A DNA stretch of 64,000 bases, taken from the NCBI GenBank assembly GCA_012932295.1, contig JAAONU010000009.1, positions 12,317,796-12,381,795 on the forward strand, read 5' to 3'. Each line of letters starts with the position of its first letter. The first letter of the stretch is position 1. The notes beneath the pieces were generated by a model. The model made no database searches. It saw only the letters and a list, made by a program, of their open reading frames with translations, and was not told the origin of the DNA. This document shows positions 1 through 11,899 of the stretch, in pieces. Origin of the DNA: Cyclina sinensis. Taxonomy: Eukaryota > Mollusca > Bivalvia > Venerida > Veneridae. A program made the position numbers and the translations under genes.

Positions 1-390
1 AACGTGACTTTATTACATGTTTCAGCAATATTTCGGAATGCACAAACAGCTTTAGAACTTTATGATAGCGTATGTTCTATTCATAAATAATACTAAAATA
101 GTCTTGTGCGGATGGTTTGCTGGTAGAAGAAGCACTGGTTTATATTTTGAGATTTAACATAACATACAAGTATATCGTTGGGTATACGTGGCGTTCTATT
201 ACAATGACAGTAATTTAAGTACCTGTGTTTTATCATCTCTTGGATACAATCTTCAAAACCAGTGGACTTATGGACAGTCTGGGTCTCTTACCTCTCCTCG
301 TAAATATCTAGCAGGTAAAGGTACACGGTATTTGTTTATGTTATTACATTGTAATTGTGTCGTTCATAAATGTTGGTAGTGTAAAGCTAG
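1..390. other. Non-coding, no feature seen
   Basis: AT-rich sequence with only short chance open frames. No conserved motif, splice pattern or repeat end was recognised before the MITE-like element that begins at 391. Confidence 0.5.
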
Positions 391-600
391 TTAACACTTA
401 CCATGCTGGCGGCAGTTGTTTGCCTTTGCAACCAGTGCAACAAAGATCAGCCTGCACATCTGTGCAGTCTGATCATAGTCTGCACTATTCGCCATTCAAT
501 TGGCAAATTTTCAGTAAGTACCCGCTTAAAAAATTAATGGATCCTTCCAAGTTGAAAGATGGACAAGTCCATTAAAGAAATTTAGCAGGCTAAGAGTTAA
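391..600. repeat. MITE-like element, 210 bp
   Basis: The two ends form an imperfect terminal inverted repeat: 391-407 reads TTAACACTTACCATGCT and the reverse complement of 584-600 matches it at 14 of 17 positions. The interior holds a second short dyad (cctgcacatctgtgcag, about 450-466). The overall text ('cagcctgcacatctgtgcagtc', 'agatggacaagtccatta') resembles a short dispersed repeat I associate with bivalve genomes. No coding capacity. The family assignment is from memory; the inverted ends are directly visible. Confidence 0.55.
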
Positions 601-2182
601 ATGGCTTTTTTTCAAGTTACACCCTCTTAGCTGCCTCTATTTGGCAAGTAAAATCAGTAGTTTTGTTAGGAGAAAATTGTTCTTAACATTGCCAGAATGT
701 AGATGTATGAATTAGAATAAACCGTTTCACATTTAATGCTTAATTTTTCAACAACTCATTTCTTCTTGAAATAGCGATTTACTTCCATTTCTATTTAAGA
801 TTTTTTTCAATGTCACATGTGTCACTTTATAAGAAAATTAACAAACTTCCGCTATTGATTTGAACAACTTGATGTTTAATCTAAATGACTGCATGATTAA
901 ACCAGTATATTTAACGATATATAAACTGCTGTTGCTCAACTATTGCTGCCTCGTTGGTAGTTGACAGAAAAATGTCTTTGGCTGTTTTGAAATAAAACAA
1001 AAGGAAAAGTTATTTAAGATAAAAAAATAAGAGTATCATGTTTAACGACATGTTAGTAACTAAGGGCGTCTATTGATATATTATTTGTCTGGATCCAGGT
1101 AACAAACTTACTAAGTGAACATTATTTTTCATGTCTGAATATACTGTTCTTTAGCTGAGTGTCCTTCACTGGCTTTGCTGGTTAGAGCAGTTGTACCTAA
1201 GTGAGCGATCTTGGGGTATCAATGCCCTTTTTAATGTTATTGTGGTCTTTTGCTTGTAATAAAAAGCCCTGTCCTCGTGTGTTTTAGTTCGGTATTTTAC
1301 AGAAATAAACAATAGTAGGAGAAACAGCCATTGGTTAAACCCACATTATTTTTCATTTCTAATGCAAACACAAGATGAAAGAAATCGTGTCAAGGGTCCA
1401 CTGTTTTAATTTTTTTTTCTGTCTCAGTCTGTGACGATATAATTCAGCAGTTCATATAAAACACATGAACATGTAGTACTGGATTTGCAATAGTCGTGCG
1501 TTCTAATACGTGACTCTTGAACTCGTCTGATTTAAAGCGCGCGTAGAAGACTTAATGTCTTAAAATCGTTTTATTACCTCAAAGCTTTCCAGAAACTCAT
1601 TTTCTATTTTAATCAATGCTGGAGCAGTAATGATTTGAACTTTACATTAGAAACTAGAGCAAACTTGAAATAATTGCATTTTTTCCCTTAAAGCATCTGA
1701 CGTCATTATTGTTTTACACAATAAAACGATATTATACCAGCTGAGAGTTTAAAATATAAAATAGATATGCTGTACTGTAAAAAATACTTGTGAAGCGTTA
1801 ACTTTGAACCGTTCATAAATATTATATATAACACACTCGGTAGGAAATTATTTCATAATCCAAGAGGGCAGCGTGGCCATTAATCGCTTTGTAGTACATT
1901 TTTGGCTCTGCCACAGGTGACAGATGTTTAATATTGACAATATCGGGAAACTCTTTCAAAATTTCTTGTCAGAAACCTTAAGGGCGATACTTTAATATTG
2001 ACGTATAGCATTATCTACCCAATAACATGTGTTAAAATTATGTCCCTGGGGTCTGAATTGGCCCGCCTAAGGGGTCACATGTTTTACTGTGAAATAAAAA
2101 GGAAAATAAAATGAAATAAAACTGAGACTTCGGAATCTGGTGTGAATCTACTGGTACTGTATTATTAAAAAGTGATACTTTA
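601..2182. other. Intergenic stretch; possible decayed SINE head
   Basis: Mostly featureless AT-rich DNA. At about 1167-1228 the text 'ggctttgctggttagagca' resembles a tRNA A-box region and is followed by a poor B-box-like 'ggggtatcaatgccc', so a decayed tRNA-derived SINE is possible. At 2038-2090 there is a single degraded, reverse-oriented unit of the dispersed 'gaccccaggg' repeat family seen at 20.9-23.6 kb. Confidence 0.3.
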
Positions 2183-3279
2183 TATACTCGAGGGATAAAG
2201 AAACGCAGGAAGACAGTATTTGCAATATCTTGCCAACGCATTGTTCAAAAACAATAAACATCGGTCGGTTACAGTGCAGGTGGTCCTGTATCGAATGTCG
2301 TTAACGGGATTGCGTAACGATGTCTCCCGGAGAAAGGATGAAACGGGAAAACCGTGTGCACAGCAGTGTTGTGACATTGAGTTACACAGCTCGTCATACC
2401 ACTAGGTAGTGTCATAGAGACACATCATTATCCGTTATTTTGATTATTTTGTGATAGCATTAAACAATGGCAGGGCTGACGGAAGTTCAGAGGGGTCAGA
2501 CCGTTGCGATGATTATCCAAGGTCAAAGCGGATACAGGTTGCTAGACATTTCGGTGTCCATGCTTGCTTTATAGAACGTCATGTTAGAAACTAGGCAGAC
2601 CTAGGTCTGGGCGTGCGCGCGTGATATCACAAGGTCAGGACAGGTTTATTCGTCTCTTGCATTTGCGCAATTGTCACCTTACTGCCACTGAATCTGTCCT
2701 TCATACCATAGGTACTCATAACCGTTCTATCCATGCTAAAACTGTATGGAAACGATATCTGCAAGTTGGTCTGCGGGCACGTCACCCGTACGTAGGTCTG
2801 CCCCTTACCGCTGCTCGTCGCCAGCGTCGTATGGCTTGGGTGGCGGCACATGCCCCCCAGAATATTCCCAATTGTGCCAGTCAATGCGGTTCTTGGTTAC
2901 TGATGAGTCCCGTGTATACCAACTTCGTGGAGAACATTTTGCCGACTTTTGCGTTGTAGAGAGGGATAGGTTTTAGGGTGGATCAGTTATTGTGTCGGGA
3001 AGAGCCTCACATGAAGTTAAATCACCACTGGTTGTAGTAGCAGGTAATTTAACTAGCCAGTTCCCACAATCAGTCCATTTAGATTTCATATTACAGAGGT
3101 CTCTTTCAATTTCCTTCAATTACTCCTAAATCACTAACCAGATACAATTAATTGATTTTGCAGTTTGTTCTGTATAAATTGATCTTCATTTTTACTTAAA
3201 AATATTGAACATTATACTCGACTTCTTACCTATAATCATCTTCAAAGTTAACCCTGCGTTTCTTTATCCCTTGAGTATA
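2183..3279 (+). mobile_element. Tc1-like DNA transposon, internally deleted
   Basis: Both ends carry the same inverted repeat. On the left, 2185-2209 contains GGGATAAAGAAACGCAGG; the reverse complement of 3253-3277 matches over 25 bp with one mismatch. TA dinucleotides flank both ends, the expected Tc1/mariner target. The element is about 1.1 kb, shorter than a typical full-length Tc1 of this type (about 1.6 kb). It encloses a broken transposase (2467-3050) lacking the second half of the catalytic domain, so the missing length is an internal deletion. Mobilisation would require a transposase supplied from elsewhere. Confidence 0.85.
2467..3050 (+). pseudogene. Tc1-like transposase remnant (N-terminal half)
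   Basis: The ATG at 2467 opens MAGLTEVQRGQTVAMI, a typical Tc1 N-terminus. A frameshift near 2530 moves the frame to one reading VARHFGVHACFIER, the first helix-turn-helix. A further frame reads ISQGQDRFIRLLHLRN and LRARHPYVGLPLT, the second DNA-binding helix and linker. Another frameshift near 2895 precedes TDESRVYQLRGEHFADF (first catalytic Asp region) and VVVAGNL. After about 3050 the similarity stops. The remaining catalytic Asp/Glu are missing because sequence is lost before the right terminal repeat. It is clearly dead: at least two frameshifts plus a C-terminal deletion. Domain identity rests on motif recognition; the frame breaks are seen directly. Confidence 0.85.
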
Positions 3280-4695
3280 TGTTGTTAAATTACATCATTT
3301 GAGTGAAAATCGGTTTCTGACCGATGGTTAACGTTTTACATTAAAACTGAACTGAGGGGAGCTGAGACCTCTGAAATTCTAATATCTACTGTGAAAGGTC
3401 TTAATAACTTAGTTCTAGTTTGCAATTATTAATAATAGTTTGTTATAAAATTATATACCTAGAATCGTGACTCCCTTTTTCGGATGTTAGGTAAAAAAAT
3501 TATATGCATATCTGCCACAATGAAGACATATCATCTTTGAAATAAAAAAATGTAAGATCATGACATTATAGAGTGTATGTCAAATACAAGCATGCTCTGT
3601 TGTTGTGTAATATTCACCAAAAACAGAAGTTCAGAACTGTACAATACAGCGTAAAAATTAGACACATGACATTTAGGGTTACTTTAAACGTACGTGCCGA
3701 GTGCATTCATTTATTAATTAATTTATTCATTGTTGTTGTTTTAAATACAATAGTAATCAGCAGCAATATATGAATATAGTTCCTATGTTCCTATGAAGCA
3801 CAAGTCACTAAAAAAAGTAAAATATTTTGCTACATGCAATATAACAGACAGAACTTGATAATATAAATGTCTGAATACCACCATACCACAAGTAGTCGTT
3901 TTTCAATCATGCGAACGTCTATTAAACTGATTATCTTCATAACAAGTTCTCCTTTATTGTGACTGACCTGTACATGAGCAGATCAAAAAGAACTTCTGCT
4001 TCTGATTTACAAGATATAACTATAAAGCTGATACAAATATTTAACTCATGATAAAGCGGAGTACCAAAATAATATTTTGACCAAAATCTGTATTCCCATA
4101 AGTCTTCTCGTAATTATACGGTTACTGCTGAGAACTGTTAAATTATGCATAAAATGAAATCACGATGTTATGAAACCACAAAAAATGTAGTCATGAAATG
4201 TGGAAATTTGATAATATCATGAAATAGCAAAATTATCTAATTCAGAAATTGTGAAAAAAAATGTGAAATCAGGAAACTTGAATTTTGGGATAAAATCTCA
4301 TGAGTTCTTGAAAATATTAAATTTTGAAATAACGACAGTGAAGTTTTGTAATTTTGAAGTGAACATCCTGGAATGTTAAAGTTGAAATGTTACCTAGGGT
4401 CTTTCGTATTTGATCTCTTTCTTTCTGTGATTGTCAGCGTGTACAGCTGGGAATATACATATCACTGAAAATAATATTAAAATATCTAAAACAGAAAAGG
4501 CAACAGTAAAGATAAATTCTGCAGTATAAACAGAACAATTCTGTTAAAAAGACAATACAAAAAGTACAATACTGCTTCAGCGCAGCTAGTTGCCTTTTCA
4601 TGTACATTCGATCGTGTCTTAGTTTATTGGGATAAGACAATTTTTATATAATCATTGTTGAATTCATCTTTTTCAAAAAGCCTAAGAAATAGAGG
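3280..4695. other. Intergenic, no feature seen
   Basis: AT-rich sequence with scattered short open frames that show no protein-like composition. I found no repeat ends or conserved motifs. The short frames at 3573-3773 and 4434-4640 look like chance frames. Confidence 0.45.
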
Positions 4696-4853
4696 ATATT
4701 TGTTTGTTTTTGTGGAAGATGAGAATTTATTTCATCGAGTGAACACCATATGTGATATTTTCACGAGTGGCGCAGCCACGAGTGAAAATATCAACATATG
4801 GTGTTCACGAGATGAAATAAATTCCCATCTTCCACTAAATAACAAACAAATTT
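4696..4853. repeat. Foldback palindrome, 158 bp
   Basis: The left arm (about 4696-4770) and right arm (about 4774-4853) are nearly perfect reverse complements centred on 'gtggcgcagccac' near 4772. Shared blocks include 'gatattttcac', 'gaacaccatatg', 'atttatttcat' and 'gtggaagat'. Single-stranded DNA or RNA would form a stem of about 75 bp with a minimal loop. The open frame crossing it is an artefact of the palindrome. It resembles a dispersed palindromic family found in bivalves ('cgtggc...gccacgagtg'). A second hairpin of related design but different sequence lies at 32895-33027. Confidence 0.8.
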
Positions 4854-5297
4854 TCTTTTTATTTTATGCCAACACATCAAAAATGGGTTTTTTTATGATA
4901 TTTTTAATCAGGGCCTTCAATAAATTCCCCATGGTGAGCCCCAAATCAGTTAATGCGTACTTTGGTTACTCCGCACAAAAAAAGTGCAGACAATCTCCAA
5001 TACATATGATAACTTTACTTCTGCTGAAATAAACTGAATACACTTTCATCAAATAACATTTATTTTTGTCTACACAGTTTATCAATATTTATTGAATTTT
5101 TGCCATACATACTTTAATTATAAAAGCGGATTAATACTCAATATTCAATCAATTGAATTGAAAGTCGGCCATATTGGATATTGTCCATGTGAGTTATGTA
5201 AACAAATCAGATATTTTAAATAATTTATGGCGAATTTCATCATTGTTCACAACTAGGAATTCAATATTATAACTGGATTTAACAAGGTAAATAAATT
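4854..5297. other. AT-rich, no gene seen
   Basis: Follows the palindrome and may be internal sequence of a larger element ending somewhere before 5600. No terminal repeat could be paired and no motif was found. Confidence 0.3.
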
Positions 5298-5483
5298 TCA
5301 CTCGCTGTCACTGTCGGAAATACAGCGGATTCTCTTGTATTTACGTGGTGGGGAAATTCCTGAAGTTTCATCAAGCAGGCCAGCTTTTGGACTGGAATTT
5401 ATGACCTGTTGAGATAGTTGCTGGGTTGCAGTTTTAGATGAATTGAAATTGAAAGTAACATTTCCATGAAAGTGACTGTTCAT
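5298..5483 (-). CDS. Hypothetical short open frame, 61 residues
   Basis: It begins with a true ATG (complement of 5481-5483) and encodes a polar peptide rich in Asn, Ser and Thr. It contains a basic patch (PRKYKRIR) followed by an acidic tail ending SDSDSE and a stop. Composition is more protein-like than neighbouring chance frames, and the basic patch plus acidic Ser/Asp tail would suit a nuclear or disordered N-terminal exon. No partner exon, splice donor or family was recognised. It could equally be a relic of a mobile element or a chance frame. Confidence 0.22.
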   Translation of the reverse strand: MNSHFHGNVTFNFNSSKTATQQLSQQVINSSPKAGLLDETSGISPPRKYKRIRCISDSDSE

Positions 5484-7044
5484 GAAAATTCTGCCATTTT
5501 ACCTTCTGATAGCAGACGGCTAAAGTAAAGGGAGGTAATAACTGGATAAAAAATAAGGGAGGTAATAAGACTTAAAATTTTGGACATGCAAGGGAAGTAA
5601 TCAGGTAAAAATTAATTATGGAGTGTGTAAGATTTGCTTCCCTTGATAAAAAAGTAGTTCGGGCACAAACATGTATTATCAAAATGGTAATCAACTGATT
5701 CAAAACAGTGTATTATCAGTTTTATCTCACTGATATTTCCCTATATTTCATTGGTAGGCATAAAATAAAATTAAGTAAAACAGTTAAGACGCCGCGCTTC
5801 AAATATAGAATACACCTGACTGGTAGAGCAGAGTATTTCATTGATTAGCATAAGATAATATATTTTATCTCTTATTATGACATCATAATTTTGTTTTCGC
5901 AGTTATTATGAGAGATATTTGAAGTGTAATTTTTTTTTTTGAAGAAATATTTTAAAATTGAAAGGAACATTACTAAACGAATCTTATTGGCATGCAATTG
6001 AAAACAGAATTCAATAACGGGAATATTAATATACTGGCATATAGCTACTACACATGTGTCAGTATAATTCTGAGGCTTCAAACAAGGTACAAATATAACA
6101 ACACAAGAGATACCATACAAAAGCTTTTGAAACAAATACTGGACAAAGTTCTAGACACTAAACAACCGAATACAACAAGAATTGTTTCTATTTCCAGTTT
6201 TATGAACTGTTGTTGTATATCTTATATTTTTTTCTCGGGAAACGTATGCATACGACAGTTCACTGATTTAAGACATTAACATATCGTTATCCAAACGATG
6301 CATCACCGTGTACAGATTTACTTGTCAACATGGATTCTCTTCTCGTTTAAGGATGGTCTGTCACGATACTGTTTTGGCAAGGATTGTCGTGCTTGGTGAC
6401 ATTAAGGTATTCTTGTTGTATATTTCAGATATCGCTAGTTTTGTTTCGTCTCTTACAGAAAAGCATCAAACGAATTGTACTAACTGTGGTCTGTTATCGG
6501 AAAATAATTGACAGGGAAGGCGTTTCGTGCGCAAGTAGAGGTATAAATGGAAACGGAGTGTGTGCTTGCGAGTAGAACAATACTTCCTTAACGGAACGTT
6601 TCAGGGAATTATTGAACTATTTGTTTTAAAGAGTTTTCTGCTTAACTCGGCGTATTTAATGACAAAAAGTTTGTTAAGTTTGAAATAGTTTCGTTAAGCA
6701 ATATTCATTCACATTAAGCACTTTATAAATAACAAAGCAATAAGAAAAACTTTTATCGTTATAGGATTAGAAACTAGTGTAAGCAACATTTATTTATACG
6801 AACGTTTTCACTAAGACAAAACTCTTTTATAATAAATGTGATGATAATGTTTTAAACATTTATATTAGATATACAAATATAGATATACAACTTTTATTCT
6901 TCGGCATGTTCGTAAAAGAACCTACAGATACAGACACATTTTTTCATTTTAATATAAAAGATGGAAACTTCATGGAAGTGAAATTCCCGAATATGTATGG
7001 TTGTTACAAGACGTTTTGATACTGCATCTTCCTGACAGTTCGTC
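5484..7044. other. Upstream flank of the GPCR, no gene seen
   Basis: AT-rich non-coding DNA. Short frames at 5992-6279 and 6308-6575 show no recognisable domain. No clear TATA box or transcription-start motif can be assigned to the GPCR, whose 5' untranslated region must lie here or in an unseen upstream exon. Confidence 0.4.
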
Positions 7045-8175
7045 ATGGAGAACGAAACTTTGTTTAATGTGACTGGAAACTTTAGTTTAGAACAATACTA
7101 TCTTGGACCTTCTTTGGAACAGTCATCATGGTTGAATGCGGTGCTAATAATGAGGGCTGTTTGTGTTCCATTGATTACTGGGATTGGATTTCTTGGAAAC
7201 ACACTGACTTTGCTTGTGTTTTCAGCCAAAAGCATGAAACACTCTTCTTGTTCAGTATTTCTTGCGTCGTTGGCTTTTGTGGACAATACGTTTCTTTTAA
7301 GTGTGTTAATTACATGGATAGACGGAGAAATACGCGTGATCCTGACCTTTGATATAGCCTGTCAGCTCATTATATTTACAACGAGTGTAGCAAGCTTTCT
7401 GAGTGTATGGTTTATTGTCGGATTCACGTGTGAACGTTTCATTGCCATATGTTTTCCGCTCAAATGTAGTTACATATGTAGCGTATTTCGTGAGAAAGTT
7501 GTTGTTATCATTTTGATACTTACTGCGTGTGCTTTATACAACTTTAGTTTCTGGACCACAGGAGTGCAGCAACTGGACCAACATTTAAGGTGCTCTTATA
7601 AAATGGAGTTTTTCCAGTTTCTTAACGTTGTTACTTGGATTGATACATTCCTGACAATGGTAATTCCATTCTTTCTCATACTGTTCATGAACTGCATGGT
7701 CGTGCGCAGTGTGATCCAGTGCCCAAAGCCGCGGCGTGCTTTAGTAAAAGTCACATCGTCGACGCATCTGTTAAAAAAGAATACTGTCAAAAATACACCA
7801 AAGGAAATACAATGTCGGATAAGAACCCAACGTAAGAATCCACAGGTGCGTGTAACTAGGACATTGCTGTTTGTGTCAAGTACATTTCTGTTTCTTAATC
7901 TGCCCTCACATGTCATACGCCTCTACAACCTGATTATGTCAGTTGCGACTGATAATCACGAAGTTAGTGCACAGTTTTATTTCCTACAAGAGCTTACGTT
8001 AATGTTATACTACTCTACATTCAGCTGTAATTTCTTTTTGTACACATTCTTTGGACGCAATTTCAAGAAGTCATTGTTTCGGATCCTTCAGTGCAAGTCG
8101 ACCAAACAGCTGAAAAGGTTGAGAATTACGCGTAGACTTAGCTCCACGCAAGGCAGTGGCGTGACGTCGTTATAA
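7045..8175 (+). CDS. Class A (rhodopsin-like) GPCR, orphan peptide-receptor-like
   Basis: A 376-residue, single-exon seven-transmembrane receptor predicted at the plasma membrane. The N-terminus has three N-glycosylation sequons (Asn3, Asn8, Asn12) and no signal peptide. Family landmarks: GN in TM1 (Asn52), LAFVD in TM2 (Asp80), Cys106 before TM3 and Cys183 in extracellular loop 2 (the usual disulfide), ERF at 130-132 in place of DRY, Pro208 in TM5, and Pro287 in TM6 in a FLNLP context where CWxP is usual. In TM7, NFFLY at 329-333 replaces NPxxY, followed by an amphipathic FFGRNFKKSL helix 8. A long basic third intracellular loop (about 225-268) and a Ser/Thr-rich tail fit G-protein coupling and phosphorylation. 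The ATG has G at -3 and G at +4, and an in-frame TGA lies four codons upstream. It resembles lophotrochozoan FMRFamide/neuropeptide or orphan chemosensory receptors; the ligand cannot be told. No frame breaks, so probably functional. Confidence 0.9.
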   Translation: MENETLFNVTGNFSLEQYYLGPSLEQSSWLNAVLIMRAVCVPLITGIGFLGNTLTLLVFSAKSMKHSSCSVFLASLAFVDNTFLLSVLITWIDGEIRVILTFDIACQLIIFTTSVASFLSVWFIVGFTCERFIAICFPLKCSYICSVFREKVVVIILILTACALYNFSFWTTGVQQLDQHLRCSYKMEFFQFLNVVTWIDTFLTMVIPFFLILFMNCMVVRSVIQCPKPRRALVKVTSSTHLLKKNTVKNTPKEIQCRIRTQRKNPQVRVTRTLLFVSSTFLFLNLPSHVIRLYNLIMSVATDNHEVSAQFYFLQELTLMLYYSTFSCNFFLYTFFGRNFKKSLFRILQCKSTKQLKRLRITRRLSSTQGSGVTSL

Positions 8176-8304
8176 AAAACACGTGACTGTTAAGGTTCTG
8201 ATTCCTTATTTAATGTTAGTCATATTTAGAGTAAAATTTAAAACAGCCACTACATCGAAAATGATTTTTATTTTAGATACTTTTAACTTGGTGAATATAT
8301 CACG

Positions 8305-8449
8305 AATAAACGGTAACAGGCAGTTGTATCTTTCTTCCGTTCGTTTTCCCTATCTAAAATTGTGAGTAAACAACGCTTTATTTTAAGGATAAAGTACGGA
8401 GGAAATACAAAAGCCGTTATGCATAATTTTCAAATGTGATCGTAATAAA
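8305..8449 (+). terminator. Candidate poly(A) signals for the GPCR
   Basis: AATAAA hexamers occur at 8305-8310 and 8444-8449, about 130 and 270 bases after the GPCR stop codon. Both are on the coding strand. The region is AT-rich, so chance occurrence is likely and no cleavage site can be assigned. Confidence 0.35.
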
Positions 8450-10458
8450 TCAATTTATTCAATTATTTGCTGAATTTCTGAATGGTTGTTATATAAATAC
8501 ATATTTACAAAATTCATTATATGAAACAACTTTAGAGAAGCACGGAATGATTTCAATAAACAAGAAGGTTATATGATTTATTACTTACATAATAAAATAC
8601 ACTTTTATAATATTGGATTTCTCAGTTAAGTGTAAGGCGAAAAGAAATTTTGCTATTATAGTTTGACTCTTGATTTATTATTCAAATTTTGTTCTTATTT
8701 CTATGTACGAGAGCAAATTTTTGTGCATGACAAAACAACAGTTGTTAAAGTACAATATTTAGTTACATCATACATGGAATAAAATCCCTTGCTATTATTC
8801 TTTGTCTTTTTAATCTTGTGCTTGTTTAAGCAAAACTCAGAAATTTTGGAGCTTAAGGCAAATTTGTTCGAATTTTGGATTGTTAATGGTGTGTTAGACA
8901 ACACCTGCAGAACCCAGAACAATCTGAACAATTCAACCGTGAACTCAGTTTTTTTTTATTATTTCGTTACTACGTATCTTATATTCTTGTGGCAGTGTCA
9001 AGCACTACGTAACTGTCAAACATAACAACTGGATAAACAAGTGTATCTATCCTCGTTAACAAAAGCATTAGTAACCTGTGATTAAAATGTATATATACAA
9101 GATTTTTTACGAATGTCATAATTTCTTATATATCAAAGGAAACAGTTTAGAAATACCAGGTTTTAAATAAAATAAAAACTTTATTAAAATATTCTTACTG
9201 TTAACAGCACAGAAGATTTCTTTAAAATACTTTTATTTTTAACCATAACACATAAACAAAAATTACAGCATCTATGTGAAATATGCTCTTTTGAATGATC
9301 TTTAGAAAATGGAGACTCGACAGTTTAAATACTATTAATCTTTCTTTTATTTTGAGAGCAGTGACTGATAATTATATGCCGAAGACATGCTTGTTACATA
9401 AAAATGGAAACGTAAACATGGTGATAAAAAGTCCGGGTTTTGCAAATTTTTGTTTTCTCTTAACTAGGTTTAATGAAGTTTGGTTAAAAGTTAAAATAAC
9501 AACAATGGCGATTATTCCATAAAATAACACACCTTTTGAACGGTAAGTACTTTAAATAAATTGAACAGGAAGCTAACTTCCGCATATGACTGGATTATGA
9601 CGTAACAAAGTCATATAATCGTTGGTGCGATAAGTGCCAAAATCCGATAGCACATGTATGGTCACCATCAAACAAGTCTTTGGTTGACGAATAGAGAATT
9701 TACATTTTTCCTTCTCATGTTAAGTTGTAACGGGAACTATTTTCAAAGGAATGTCCAGTGTGGAAGTGCCTTAGCATGCCGACCAGTCATAAGGAACACA
9801 AAAATCTTATGAATCCGTGGTTGATTATTACGCCATCGACAACCTTCAAAAATTGTCTATGATTATAATACATTCTTTTAGTAAATCTAAAAACACTTAA
9901 CTAATGGTTTATTTTTCATAGGTTACAAAGTTTTCCAGTCAGTTTATAGTCCCAAAGAAATGTATTTGCACCACATTTATATTTTATTGAATTAAGTTTC
10001 TTGATAATAGTGGTCGAATTAAACAAGTGTTATTACTGATTCAGGGCAACACTATGCGCAAAAATCAAAGCGAAATACCTTTTAAACCTGTGACTTTGTT
10101 TCTAGGTAGCTTTACTTATTTTCAAAACTTTCTAAGAAATTTATCTGGGTATTTTAACATTAATAATGACCATACAGGTTTGTTCAATAATTCTGCTATG
10201 AGAATGTACTCGTTTCATTTAAAACAAATGTGTACAGAGCACACTTTCGATCAAGAACCGAATATTTTTTTAACCAAGCCTTTAACAGGACAAGCTGTAA
10301 CATGTCACGCTATTTTCTTTTCTTCACTGCATTATTACTCAATTGTCGTAAACATATTCGCCATGGCAAACCTGTGACATCTATCAGTTTTTGTCAAATA
10401 GCTTCTAATTAATTTGAAGATCTCTGTCGTAACAGAGATAAATTTTTGATAATGTTTC
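8450..10458. other. Intergenic, no feature seen
   Basis: AT-rich non-coding DNA. Open frames at 8789-9025, 9295-9522 and 10027-10377 are Asn/Phe/Leu-rich, start mostly at non-ATG codons and show no domain or splice context. Confidence 0.4.
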
Positions 10459-10593
10459 CCCACACCGTTCAACCAAGTTTGCGAACGGCCGTTGATCCGC
10501 GAACGACAGCAGTCTATGTACATGTCGATATTTAAGTGCAGTTGAGTATTGGCCTGATTTTTTAAATGTTTTCCACAAGATCTGAACATGACA
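10459..10593 (+). repeat. Dispersed repeat copy 1 (about 135 bp)
   Basis: This segment contains 'cacaccgttcaacc', 'gccgttgatccgcgaa' and 'ctatgtacatgtcgatatt'. It matches the reverse complement of 12597-12731 over about 135 bp with scattered differences. The two copies are in opposite orientation, 2.0 kb apart. Either they are two independent insertions of one dispersed family, or they are the arms of a roughly 2.3-kb foldback element. Confidence 0.65.
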
Positions 10594-11899
10594 GTTTTTC
10601 TAGATGATTCCCTATTTTAAAAGCGCCCTTCTGTCGAAATCATGGTTTAAACAGTGCATTATTCAGCGCGCAATCGCACAAAAAGTGTGCAAATTTTGGA
10701 CTGACTGAGTCATTGGTTGAATCTGCCGAAGATAGTTCTTATTCGCAAAACTGTCATACTTGAAGTACTCCAATACAAAGTTATTATAATTTATAATATA
10801 AATTTTATAATATAAAATATTCATTTCTCTCTAATTATTCCAAACTACACTTTCCTAATTGGATTTTCTGCGAAGTGATTTTCTAATGAAGTGGGCATGT
10901 GCTGAAAATTATGGTAATGACAACCGCCATAAACAGCGAACTATTGATAATGACGAATGCAGTTAGATCAGTGGATATGGTAATGGCAATGGCCGTCAAG
11001 TGAAAAAATAGTTCACGTTTTTCAGTGAAATCTCTGCGTTGAAAAATAAAAAAGAAAAGAAAAAAGTGGTCTTTGACCTACAAATTTTTTATTGATTGCC
11101 ACCTTCTTCGGCAGAGGTTATGTTATTAGTACGTAAACCTTACATCTGATGTATATTTTTCTGATCTTCAGGCACATACCAAAAGCAATATCAAAATTCA
11201 GTGGCTTTGATAAAATTTGTAGAAGGTGTCGGATCCCTACTGTACAGCCTGCATCAGAAGGCCCGTTACTAATGAAAGCGTCTGCTGTTAGTCAAAGCAG
11301 ACCTGTACGTTTTGACGAAAAAAACAAGTTCTCTTAGAACAACTCCTTTCAACCTCCAATAAAAGGAAATGAAGCTTAAATTTACACAAAAATGTTTTTT
11401 AGTCTTTAAAATGAATATATAATTGGAAATTTTAGTTTAAATGAAAAACAAGCAAAAAGTTGTGTCATCAACTTTAAAAATAAAGTAATTAGTATTTTAC
11501 TAAGAGATTTATTGTAAACTAAAATAGGAACGTGATCTTTGATTAGATGAGGAATAAAAAATTATGTACTTTTAAAAATTACTCACTTCACGATCATGAA
11601 CGCATTTATTATAATGAATGCATGTATAAGACATTCAAGTACAAAATTGATTGTAGATTTATTTTGACTGACCTATTTTGCTTGGATTATTTCATCTTGC
11701 AAATTAAAGAGACCTTAATAATTAAGGAAGCCTGTGAACATCTAAGTTCGTGATTGCATACTTAATATTATCCTCTAAAGTTAAGCTTCATCACACTATA
11801 ATTTGGTGCATAACATGAGAAAGGAACGGGTGACGCCATCAGTAGTTTGGAAGAACCTAAATAAGACTACAAAACTGTTTTCGTGTAGAACAAGAACTG
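10594..11899. other. AT-rich, no gene seen
   Basis: Contains an AT palindrome around 10785-10815 ('ataatttataatataaat') and otherwise no recognisable structure. The frame at 11547-11753 has no domain and looks like a chance frame. Confidence 0.4.

Noticed and set aside
4655..5032. 125-codon plus-strand open frame
   Set aside because: It runs through the long palindrome and continues into AT-rich DNA; composition follows the inverted repeat, not a protein.
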